From: Chlorops oryzae
Lineage: Eukaryota; Arthropoda; Insecta; Diptera; Chloropidae
DNA: 64,000 nt
Assembly: GCA_020466095.1 (NCBI GenBank)
Contig: CM035807.1
Coordinates: 110,839,308-110,903,307 of the forward strand
Direction of reading: 5' to 3'
Shown here: positions 53,885 through 64,000 of the stretch, one piece after another
Layout: every line of letters begins with the position of its first letter
Position numbering within the stretch: the stretch's first letter is position 1
Translations under genes and position numbers: made by a program
Notes under the pieces: model-generated
The model's database searches: none
What the model was told of the DNA's origin: nothing
Seen by the model: the letters and a program-made list of their open reading frames with translations, nothing else

Positions 53885-55430
53885 ATTCGGACTTTGTTTT
53901 TCCTTTCCGGAAACTTTGAAAGTAGAACGCGGTCGACGATGACACCTTTTTATCAATTCACAACGAAAATTTTTCGTAAAAAAAAAAAATAAAATGAAAT
54001 AAAAAAAAAATTTTAAATCAAAACTGAGCGGCAAAAAAAAATCTCTGTTCAAAAATCCAAAATGCAAAGGTGAGCCTCCGCCTCCGGTTCGCAGAACTGT
54101 TCCGTTCAAAGCTAAACTTTTCTATGATATTTTTTCACTTTCCGCATCAAGACGATCCGATCCTTCCGTTCATTCATAAGCGCGTCCTTTCGATGACTGT
54201 CGCGCAAAGCCGCGTTGCTCACTTTTAAAAAGATGACGTTGAGGTGTCTGGAATCCGATTGCAAATTCAAATGTGTTACTTCTTTCTGCCTTTTTGCATG
54301 TGCCCGAGCAACTGATTCGAGCCGTGTACGAACATGCAAAAGTCCCTTTTCATGACGTCGCGACGCGCCGCAATCGTTTCCGCGCATGTTTTTTTATTTT
54401 CCTTTTTCTTTTCGAACGCGTTCAGTTACGATATTTACTACAGGGAACAGCCAAACAAGTGGACACGCTTCCACGTTGCTTCAAATCTGCGGAAGTGTTG
54501 CGTTAGCGCAAAAATTTTTCATTCATAAAACCGAAGAAGCGTTTGCCTGTGAGAAAAATGACAAACCACGCGATGGCGTTCAAATTTTTGTTTATTTATT
54601 TATTTACATCGAAGCACTATGGAACAAATTAGCAAAATACTGTATGAAATGAATTGGCTTCATAGGTTAAGAGTTGAAGTTTTGTTTTTCCAATACGTTG
54701 CCAAGCATTGAAATGCTTCGCAGACAGTTTCCAATTTGTTTTCGTGTGTGGGAGATGGGGGAAATTTTTCGCTGATATGCAAAGGTGATTGCATCGTTCA
54801 TATGAAGTTTCACACATTCAGCAAATGCATGAACGTTCTTAAGACGTTTTGTGAGTATGCGAAAAACCAAAAAATAGAATTACTTGACGTTCGTTCTTTG
54901 GCACCACAATTGGAAATATGTTTTCTTGCTTCCTAATTAAGACTCTCTCGCTCTCTCTCTCTCTTTCTAATGCAATTGTGGTCGTATTCACATTTGATTC
55001 GATTTTTGTGTAATTCGCACTTTTACGCTTTTCTAACGAGATATGCAGACAGTTGCTAACAAAAGTTATTGCGCCATTTAATTAGTTACAAATAAGCTTC
55101 TTCTTTTTCAAGCGATTTTGCTTCGCTTTCAATATGCCAGAAGGGATAATGGTGGCAAAATTCGGAGAAATTTCTTTGTTTGCTTATTGGAGAGGAGAGT
55201 GAAGAACAAACGAAAACGTAGGCGATTTTGCAAATATTAAATATTTCTTAATAAGTACGTTAAATTGTTGACAATTGGGAAATTAATCAAGAACACTATT
55301 TAAATATTGAGCTCTCTTGATTTTCAATCCCAGTCTCAGCTGGGCTTAGTTTATGGGAAAATCCAGACGTTAGATACACTGCTCTCGTACACTTTAAGTT
55401 AAGTTTTCAATTTGAAAGGAAGGTGATAAT
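53885..55430 (-). other. Presumed 5' leader/promoter region of the DIP gene
   Basis: On the minus strand, CG-richer sequence with CGGAGGCGGAGGC (54068-54085) precedes the signal exon, and a (CT)n tract lies at 54947-54967 (GAGA on the minus strand). The transcription start cannot be fixed. No other gene recognised. Confidence 0.35.
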
Positions 55431-55572
55431 CAGGGATCGGATTTTCTTGACTTTTAAAAATTTAAAGCATACTTTATGGAGTAAAAATTTTGTTCAACTC
55501 GCATAAAGTTCAGATTCAAATCGATTTTTAACTTCAATATGATTTTTTTGAAGTTAGAAGAGCGGTTTGAAT
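55431..55572. mobile_element. Partial CAGGGCTCGGAT-family MITE, copy 5
   Basis: Begins CAGGGATCGGATTTTCTTGAC and follows the family to about GAGCGGTTTGAA, then stops against the inverted composite repeat at 55577. Confidence 0.7.
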
Positions 55573-55576
55573 ATTA

Positions 55577-56103
55577 TTTGGTGCCCCCTATCGACCTCTC
55601 CCCCTCGCTACACTACTGCTGGGAGCATCTATATGTACTCACGTTTTTAAATTATCTCAAAAATCCCTCTTTAGATTTTGATGAAATTTTTTTTAATGAA
55701 TATTCAGAGTTACTATTACTTTTTTTGAATAGCTGGGAAAATGGTGCAAAATCTAGGATACACTGAAAAAAATAATTTAATTTTCTTCTTCTTTTTTGTG
55801 GAAAACATTTTTCTCAGTGTAGAATAAAAAAAATTTTTTTTTTGTTCCCTGTTTTATTAACAGGGGTCGGATTTTGTTGACTTTTATAAATTTAAAGCAT
55901 ACTTTATGGAGTACAAATTTTTGTTCAACTCACATTAATTTAAGATTCAAATCAATTTTTAGCTTCGAAATGAATTTTTTTGACGTTAGGAAAGACGGTT
56001 TCAAGTTCAACTTCGCTAAACTTATTCGAAAAATGTTGGAAAGAAAATTTTTGTTTGCATAATAATGTATGCTTTAAATTTATATAACTCAACAAAATCC
56101 GAG
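55577..56103 (-). repeat. Composite repeat, inverted partner of 59160-59690
   Basis: Contains, in order, a CTCGCTACACTACTG fragment of the CAGTGGCGTAGCG MITE, GGGAGCATCTATATGTAC, an ACACTGAAAAAA/CTCAGTGTAG hairpin and CAGGGCTCGGAT MITE copy 6 (55861-56103). The same order appears inverted at 59160-59690, so the composite was duplicated as a unit after the MITE inserted. The terminal CCTG of copy 6 is lost. Confidence 0.75.
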
Positions 56104-58990
56104 ATTTACTTGAATCAAAACTTTTGATTCAAAATTTGAACGAACGGAAGGTTTTCTCAAAATTTTGGAATATAAATTAAAACTTTTATAAACCGTCTGG
56201 AAAATTGCCTAGGGAAGTCTGTTGATTAGCTTGGGCCTAGCTAGATTTGCCACAATATAGAAAAATCTTGGCTGGGTCTAGACTGGCCCTGGACTAACAA
56301 GTCTTGACTCGATTAGGCTTATCTTTGCCCTACTTTGCCGATTGGTAGAGTCGACCCTATTATGGCGATGACGAGAATCATCTACTTAGATAGACCTATG
56401 TAATTTTCTCTGTGTAAATCCTGAATAGAAAATTCTATCCTGGCGTCATCGTGGGGCTAGTTAGTCCAGCCTTTTTAGTGGCCTTCTTAGGAAAAATCTA
56501 AACAGTACCTCACTTGATTTTACTAGTTTTAGCCCATGTAAATATATCGCACATTAATCAGTAAATCGGCACAACTCAAAATTTTGCATTTTTCGGGCAA
56601 ACGGCCAATAACTCTCGACGCCTGTAAAAACAATTTTTTTTCTTAATTCATATAATTTTGAAATAACTGCAGAATCAATAAATATAAATGCCAATATTTT
56701 ACGTGTTCATTTTGCTGTAGTAAAATGTTGGCAAACATGAAAAAAACGATTGAAAAAACTTCGAATTATGCCGTTTTAGTGATTAGTGTGCGATATGTGA
56801 ATTTTTTTTCCGAGAAAGAAAATTTGAGAAATTTTTTTTTATAATTCTCACTTAGTTTAAATTCGTGGAAATATAAAGTGGTGTACTTTTCGTGTTGAAC
56901 GTCAGCTTTGCGCAGAGCCGATATCGAAACCAATGACGTTCTACGGAGGTGCGATTATTAGCTAGTTGATAACTAACCCAAATACCCTGCCATGGGGACG
57001 TGAAAACTTAATGATTCTCATCAGTTTTATATTAATATCTAGAAGTTAAAGTTTGGAAAAATTTTTTTTATTATGAGTAGTAATATTTAGTATAAATTAT
57101 TTTTGGACTTTTTTTTTAAAAACAAAAGGAAAGGTTTTCAATTAACATATGGAATGCATAAAAAAAAACTAGGAGTGGTGTTATTTCTGCTTTTAATAAA
57201 TGGAAAACTTAATTTCCAAAAGGCTACAACAATAAAGAATTAATTTTGTATGTAACAATTTTCACTTTGTCGATTTTTAAATTGCACGTTCTATGACAAA
57301 CCGGTAAAACGATTTAAGTTTTATAAACCAATCGATTTGTTAAGACTAATTGAAAATTTTTTTTGAAATAATATATGGCTTGCCAGTATAGGTAAATTTT
57401 ACCGCAAAAGAACTGTTAAAAATTTATTTATTTCATGCCAAATGTATGACTTAGAAAATTGAGTAGTAAATGTAGTACGGCCAATGGTTAATAAATTAGA
57501 GCAAAATAAAACTACTAATAGCATTTCGACAAAGTTTTATGATCTCTATGTAAAACAAAGCGATTGGCATTTGGTTTCATATTGATATAATGTATCTTCT
57601 TTTTTTGGGACATGACTTGAATATTGAAACGACTTTCCCAGAGTAAGTATAAAATTTTTATTTTCGAACTCGCCTAGTCCTAAATCGAAAAAATTACAAT
57701 GGAGGTGGATTGTCAGATTTTGATAGGTCTTAGACAAAATAACAAATCATTAACAAATTACCAAGAGCATAGCTAGATTTTATAAGGCAAGACCAAGATA
57801 TAAACTAGGCAAATCTATCCAGGTCCTTGCAATGTCTAGTCAAAATTTTTTAGCCGGTAATACATAAAACAATTTATTTTTTTTTTTAGCTCTGAGGACG
57901 CTTTGAAGATCCTTGTTTTCAAAAAAAATATGATTCACATTTGTCGGACGATTTTGAAAGACTCGAAAAAATGACACCTTGCTAAATATATCTTCTTTTT
58001 TACTACTGAATATTGAAACGATTTTCCCAGGTATGTCAATATTTTTATTTTCGAATTCACCTAGTCCTAAAACGAAAAAAAATTACCATGGAGATGGATT
58101 TGCAGATTAAGATAGGTCCTAGACAAAATAACAAATCATTAACAAATTAGCAAGGGCATGGCTAGACTTTATAGGGTAGGACCAAGATATAAACTAGGCA
58201 AATCTATCCAGGGCCTTCGCAATGTCTAGTCAAAAATTTTTACTATTTCTTTTTTTTTGTCCAATTTGTTAAGTTTTCCGACTAAAAAGTGGTCTATTTC
58301 GATTTAATTTGAAGCTCGTTTGTTGCAGTCTTCATAAATCGTACATTCCTCCAACTCATCTTGATATCATTTCAATTCGCGGAAATTGCTCCTTCCACTT
58401 GATTGATTTGGATTAACAAACGGCAATTTAAATCCAAGAAACTTCTGAATATAAGCTTTTAAAGCTCCATCCTGATTTTCAAAGCTTTTCATTAACATAC
58501 ATTTTCCATGTTCAAGAACCATTGCAGAACTTCTGGCGGAAAAGCATTTTTATTGGAAAAGCTTTTTGAATATAGCGGTTAGCTTGAACAGTTTCTTTTA
58601 AAGCCCAGTTTTCGCATGAACTCCTTTAGTCAACAGAAATTGTTATGGTCATCCAAAATTTAAGGTTTCCATTGAATGTCTGAGGTCATCAAAATTTGAC
58701 TGCAGTTTCTGAAAAAACTCGGTGAATACAGCAACTCCCTTTATTTGATGGACCACTTTGAGGAATAATGTTTTATTGAAAAAGACGGGACTCAATCGGT
58801 TTAATTTAATAAATAGATTTATCAGTTGATTCAGTTGAACTTTTTATATTCATGTACCATCCCCTGTAAGTATGCTATATTTTTTCTTATTTTCAACACA
58901 AAAGACAAGATACAAAATTATCTAATATTAAAACTAAAACATAAAACTACAGCATAACGACACATAACGGTCTTTCCATTTTAGGAAGGC
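56104..58990. other. Non-coding DNA with a 0.26-kb direct duplication
   Basis: 57589-57850 and 57987-58241 are direct repeats (shared phrases AACAAATCATTAACAAATTA, AAACTAGGCAAATCTATCCA, GCAATGTCTAGTCAAAA). No gene or RNA recognised in the rest. Confidence 0.5.
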
Positions 58991-58999
58991 GTGCGGCTC

Positions 59000-59640
59000 C
59001 TAGAAAGGAATTTTAGTGTTCCGTAATTTTTTTGCTAAGTAGTACCTAAAAACACTCTAGGAACCGATATTTAGGTCCCCGTTACGAAATGTCCTTGAGA
59101 TATCCTTAAAAAATCTATTTTGGTAAACCTTTTCTTCAAAAAGGCTGATTGCTAATAAAGAGGGCTAAGATTTTGTTGACTTTTATAAATTTAAAGCATA
59201 CTTTATGGGGGGGGAAAAAATTTCTTATCAACATTTTTCTGAAAAATTTGGCGAAGTTGAACTTGAAACCGCTTTTCTAACGTCAAAAAGATTCATTTCG
59301 AAGGTAAAAATCTATTTCAATCTTAACTTTATGTGCGTTGAACAAAATTTTTACTCCATAAAGTATGCTTTAAATGTATAAAAATCAACAAAATCCGAGC
59401 CATGTTAATAAAACCGGGAACAAAAACAAATTTTTTTTATTCTACACTGAGAAACATTTTTTCACAAAAAAGAAAAAGAAAATTAAATTATTTTTTTCAG
59501 TGTATCCTAGTTTTTGAACCATTTTCCCAGCTATTCAAAATAATTCTGAATATTACCTTTCATAAAAAAAATTTCACTAAATTCTAAAAGGGGCCCTTTG
59601 AGAAAATTAAAAAACGTCAGTACATATAGATGCTCCCAGC
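59000..59640. repeat. Composite repeat interrupted by a MITE
   Basis: Host sequence related to 49130-49570 with CAGGGCTCGGAT MITE copy 7 inserted at 59160-59404. The right part is the inverse of 55590-55860. Confidence 0.65.
59160..59404. mobile_element. hAT-type palindromic MITE (CAGGGCTCGGAT family), copy 7
   Basis: Ends GAGGGCTAAGATTTTGTTG and AATCCGAGCCATG; flanking octamers CTAATAAA and TTAATAAA match 7 of 8. Confidence 0.8.
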
Positions 59641-59775
59641 AGTAGCGTAGCGAGGGGGAGAGATCGATAGGGGGAACCAAATCATATTTCAACTCTTATG
59701 AAGGTATTTCTATTGAGGCCGGTTGGAGGCGGCGGCATTTCCTGCATTGTTTCCCCATCGAATGCCCCGGTAGCA
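59636..59775 (-). mobile_element. Truncated CAGTGGCGTAGCGAG-family MITE, copy 4
   Basis: Begins CCCAGCAGTAGCGTAGCGAGG and follows the family to GCCCCGGTAGC, where the GCGCCGAAATGTC end is missing. Confidence 0.65.
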
Positions 59776-61033
59776 TGCTCCAGACAAATGTCATTCAATA
59801 TGCGCATTGATAACAATATCTAGAATTTAAAAAATTTAATATCTCAAGGTCATTTTCTTTAAGCAAAAGTTGTTCATTTTCCAAAAGAACCTTTTATTGA
59901 CTTTTCTTTCCCAAAAAGTTTTTTATAAAACAGAATCATAAAAACCCTTGAGGTACTTTAAAAGGGCGCTTGAACACTGTTTGTTTTTTTGTTCTTCTGT
60001 GAAGAAGCGCAGTGCCTGAATTAATGGCTTCTAGAGCTTAATTTAATGAATTTGAGATAAATGAATTGATCTGAAAGGCTCAAAGCCACATTATTGAAAA
60101 CTTCGATTGAAAAGTCCAAAAAACCAAGTAAACAGAAGTTTCCTTTTGGTTTAAATAGGCAGCCCGTTGCTTACACCAAATATGCTAAAGTATATGTTTA
60201 CAAATGTACCCAGCAGGAAAAGTCACCAGGACAGAATTGATGAGGTCGGGGTGTTTTGGAGCCGGAGCGTATGACATTTCATTGGACACTTTGTATGACA
60301 TTTGTACACAAACTGACAGTGACTTCCCGGGGGCTTTTCTCACCCTATAATAGGGAGCTCCTGAATTTGAAAGTTTCCGGGCCACCTCGACCCCTAAATC
60401 TCAATGTAAAAAAATGAAAAAAATCACCAATTCGTTTTTTTAGGTAGTAGAACCGAATGGCGAGGCAGCCCGGAAATTTTTTAAAATTTCACAATCCGAG
60501 GGAACACCCCACTAGATACGGTTGTACGGTTGTTGATAAAAAAAAAAAAAAATACGAACGCTAATAAAAACCGTGCGCTTAACAAAAATATTTCAATCGA
60601 AAAATATGTCAATCAGCTTGCGGTATGAACAGAATAAATCAATAGCCAATGAAACCATATTTTTGGATTTCTACCGAGAATCACGTGCCGTCGATATTTT
60701 GCAATATTTACAGTTTTTTTTTTTATTTTTTATTAAACTCTTTTTGTAAATGGAATAAACTTAATTGCCATTTCTGACAGCGGTTAAATCTATTGCGGTT
60801 TCATCATAGCTTTTAAAGTGAAAAAGGAAAATGTCCTTGTTTGTTTGCTTCCATCGAGGGAATTTATATTTGTACTATGTATAAAATACATTGCATATGC
60901 AACCATGCATTTAAAAAATTGCATAATTAAAAGATCCTTTAAGTGATGATATCCAATTGATCCAAAAATGCATGCTTTTTTTTCAAAAGAATTTTATTGA
61001 AGATTTGAGAGTGCATATTTCAAATAAAAATAG
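59776..61033. other. Non-coding DNA with a CCCAGC-type element fragment
   Basis: 60209-60330 begins CCCAGCAGGAAAAGTCACC and shares ACACTTTGTATGACATTTGTAC-like sequence with 39741-40263. Otherwise AT-rich with no feature. Confidence 0.45.
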
Positions 61034-62599
61034 CAGGGACGTAACTGTTATAAGATTTTTCATGAAAAAGTCACAAATAATAGTTATCCATAACTTTTTC
61101 AAATAAATCGATTAAACATAACTCTTATAAGAACCAAAAAAGCTGTTTTGGTTATCATAACCAATTACTATGAGGAAAAACTTCATAAAGGTTACGATAA
61201 CCATTATGAGTAAGAAATATTTTTAATTGGTTACGATAACCATTATGAGTAAAAAATATTTTATATTGGTTACGATAACCATTATGAGTAAAAAATATTT
61301 TATATTGGTTACGATAACCATTATGAGTAAAAAATATTTTATATTGGTTACGATAACCATTATGAGTAAAAAATATTTTATATTGGTTATTTTTTTTTTT
61401 CGTCTGTTGTTATTTTAATAGTTTTGGAAATTAGAACTACGAATTCGGTATTAGAACTCTTAACAAATTCTCATTTCCTAAAAGGGTGAAAAGGCTTAAC
61501 GATATGCTTTAAGGCAAGTGTCGACTTTAGAGTTTTTTAAATAGTTAGAGAGAATACTCGCGTAGAGACACGTAGAGACATGTAGAGACACACAAAAATA
61601 GTTCCTCTACTTGTCTCTACGTGTCTCTACTCGAGAATTTTCTCTAACTCTACGTTAAAAACTCTATAGTCGACATTTGCCCTTATATTATTTTCTTTGC
61701 AGGTGAAACAAGTTTTATGGATGGAAAACATTAGCAAATCAAAGGGTTTCTTATAACTTTTTATGGAAAAGCCTAAATTCAATGAATAATAAAACGCGGT
61801 GTTAGCTACTATTTTGATTTGATTTTACAAATTTTTATTCAATTTTATAAACATTATAGATTGTAGCATATCGCTTGAGAGATTCGACCTCAAGTCTGAT
61901 AAAACAAGTTTTAAGGCCGAAAATGCCCTTTCGACGCTGACTTGAGTTGCTGGAACCGCGTGCACGACTTCGAAAAGACTTTCCATTTTCCGTTAATTCG
62001 AATTTCAAGCAACAACAATTGGAAAAAGAGTATAAAACATATGATATATGACAACAAAAACAACAAGAACAACGCGAGTATTCTCTCTAACTATTTAAAA
62101 AACTCTAAAGTCGACACTTGCCTTAAAGCATATCGTTAAGCCTTTTCACCCTTTTAGGAAATGAGAATTTGTTAAGAGTTCTAATACCGAATTCGTAGTT
62201 CTAATTTCCAAAACTATTAAAATAACAACAGACGAAAAAAAAAAATAACCAATATAAAATATTTCTTACTCATAATGGTTATCGTAACCAATATAAAATA
62301 TTTTTTACTCATAATGGTTATCGTAACCAATATAAAATATTTCTTACTCATAATGGTTATCGTAACCAATATAAAATATTTTTTACTCATAATGGTTATC
62401 GTAACCAATTAAAAATATTTCTTACTCATAATGGTTATCATAACCTTTATGAAGTTTTTCCTCATAGTAATTGGTTATGGTAACCAATTATAAGTAAAAG
62501 TTATAATAATAGTTATAAAGGACCAAAAAGCCAAAAAGGTTATTTTTAACATGACTTTTATTTTCCTTTAAAAAAAATAACAGTTATTTCGGGTCCCTG
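61034..62599. mobile_element. hAT-type foldback element with mirrored 39-bp repeat arrays
   Basis: Termini CAGGGAC and GTCCCTG, flanked by exact 8-bp duplications AAAAATAG (61026-61033, 62600-62607). Each arm holds about five tandem 39-bp units (GGTTACGATAACCATTATGA then GTAAAAAATATTTTATATT), in opposite orientation. The arms (about 61136-61562 and 62072-62470) are nearly identical apart from base changes in individual units. The left arm and centre also contain a nested hairpin MITE (61509-61684) with ends AAGGCAAGTGTCGAC; only one end of it is mirrored on the right. No transposase. Confidence 0.88.
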
Positions 62600-62853
62600 A
62601 AAAATAGTAAATTAAAAGATTTTCGGTTTAAGAAATTAGAGAGTTTAAATTTTCGAACAAATTCCATAGCAGCTTAATTTGATCAATTACACTGGCTTAC
62701 AAATAATTTAATTTTTTTTTTCAGGAGTTCTAAATGCAATTTTCTTATGACCTTTGGCCTTCTAAGCAGGAAAAAAATGTTTAAAAAAATTTTTATGGTA
62801 CATTTTTTTTTTATACTTATTGATTTTTGGAAAAAAAATTTTTTTTTCTTTAA

Positions 62854-63364
62854 CTCATTAACGACTGACGCTAGATTCCGTTGTCCGATTTTTACAAAAC
62901 TTCACACAGACATTACTTATGGTGTTTATATTGACAAAAAAAAAATTTTTTTTTCCCTGCCACGCCTGAGCCTGCAGGACATGGGTTTTTTTCTACCCAC
63001 TTCGCTGTTAAAGGGTTAATTATTTTTTTTTTGCAAAGTGTGTCAATAAAAGCACTTCTTCGTTCCGATTAGATGAAAAATCGTAAAAAAGAAATCGGTC
63101 AATTGTTGGTGTGTGTAAAAAGGGACTTACGAGGGACATTCCAGAAAAAATTTCGATTGTTTTAAAAATTTTTGAACATTGCAAATTGGACTCGTGAACA
63201 ACCCATCATGCCTCTATATGACCCCAAAATATTTTTAAAGTAGTCTGATCTCTTCTCTACCTAGACATTAAAACCAATTTAAGATACCTTTCAACTACCT
63301 CAAGCTAGATTTTTTTTTATGGCTTAATTTATGGGTATTTAAATACCCATCCGTCGTTAATGAG
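62854..63364 (-). mobile_element. TTAA-flanked element (CTCATTAACGAC family), copy 2
   Basis: Inverted copy of 32410-32924, with TTAA on both sides (62850-62853, 63365-63368) and ends CTCATTAACGAC / GTCGTTAATGAG. The internal CCTGCAGGACATGGG and GGTATTTAAATACCC words are conserved. Confidence 0.75.
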
Positions 63365-63679
63365 TTAAGGCGGTATTGCAGCATTTTCTACCAGAACTCC
63401 ACAGTACATCATCTGAATTGAAAAGATTATCCCGGTAATGAAAGTGAAATTAATTCTTCTAAAACTTGCTCTTACATAGTTTTGGGATCGGTCGAGAAAA
63501 TGTGACTCTGGAGACCTTTAAACTTTATAAAAAATAAATTTTTTCAGAGAAAATTCATGATATTTGTTCTTTTGCCATACTGGCATCTATAGAGATCGAT
63601 CGCAAACAGATAATTTTTTTACAATTTTTAATTTAAAGTCGATTCTTTATCCATTCAAATGAGATATCATTTTCCAAAA

Positions 63680-63860
63680 TCTATTCATGGTTTGTTAGTG
63701 TGGCTACCATCAAAGGTGACGCACTGAGGCATCATATAGGCCCGTTGTGATAACACGAAAAATGGGGAAATAAAGTAGAACAGAAACAGAAAAGACGACA
63801 CAATAAACGTCCACGTCTGAGCTGGGATTTGAACCCTGATGTCCATGGTCTCGTGAGTAA
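63680..63860 (-). mobile_element. tRNA-derived SINE, copy 2 (5' part truncated)
   Basis: On the minus strand it reads CAGGGTTCAAATCCCAGCTC (B box in a T-arm), then GACGTGGACG, GTCGTCTTTTCTGTTTCTG and ends GGTAGCCACACTAAC, matching the body of 42650-42846. An A box is not clear. Confidence 0.65.
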
Positions 63861-64000
63861 GACTAAAATTTTATATGTGAAAGAGCAAAATGACCAATAA
63901 AAATGACTAGGGACACATAAAATATTTAAATTGACCACCTAAAAGTATGCTTATAAATATTAGAAATAATTCCATTGCCGGAAAGCTGCTCGTTCTAAGA

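Noticed and set aside
53885..54109. N-terminal extension of the DIP signal exon ORF
   Set aside because: Upstream codons give Gly-rich and poly-Phe sequence with no signal function; ATG at 53884 starts a proper signal peptide.
61227..61418. Repetitive ORF repeating VTITIMSKKYFIL
   Set aside because: It is the translation of the 39-bp tandem repeat (13 codons per unit); the mirror array gives the same ORF on the other strand at 62217-62408. Not a gene.

Overview
The window is AT-rich nuclear DNA of an insect, most likely a higher (brachyceran) fly. Genes are sparse and split by introns, several introns are only 55-78 nt, the Kozak context of one start is CAAAATG, and two gene families are fly-like: a DPR-interacting-type (DIP) Ig cell-surface protein and an HDDC2 homologue with a long Gln-rich extension. 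The species cannot be named from sequence alone. Intron-exon structures below were worked out by hand from GT-AG signals, reading frame and protein family knowledge.

Layout. 1-16.1 kb: no host gene recognised. It is packed with nested non-autonomous DNA transposons, including a 2.27 kb element with the CACAGTG ends and 5-bp CGTCG duplication expected of Transib, and several hAT-type elements with exact 8-bp duplications. 16.9-18.0 kb (minus): a complete five-exon gene for a small SUN-domain membrane protein. 19.8-21.5 kb: an unidentified coding-like exon on the minus strand, a DRE/E-box promoter, and the 5' region of HDDC2. 21.5-34.6 kb (plus): HDDC2 (HD-domain 5'-deoxynucleotidase family), with an 11.6 kb intron full of transposons (mauritiana-type mariner, PIF/Harbinger-like elements, one with a decayed MADF gene). 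37.3-37.7 kb: possible first exon of another plus-strand gene. 40.4-53.9 kb (minus): a DIP-type immunoglobulin gene; a signal-peptide exon lies 12.3 kb upstream of the Ig exons and joins them in the right phase. Its first intron holds a nearly intact mariner and several copies of one palindromic hAT-like MITE. 54-64 kb: no further host gene, but more MITEs, two inverted composite repeats and a 1.57 kb hAT-type foldback element built from mirrored 39-bp repeats.

The three host genes are functionally unrelated (nuclear envelope/spermatid-type SUN protein, nucleotide phosphohydrolase, neuronal-type surface receptor). The dominant biology of the window is mobile DNA: at least six superfamily signatures can be read from target-site duplications (Transib 5 bp; hAT 8 bp; pogo and mariner TA; TTAA type; PIF/Harbinger 3 bp), many nested, so relative insertion order can be reconstructed.
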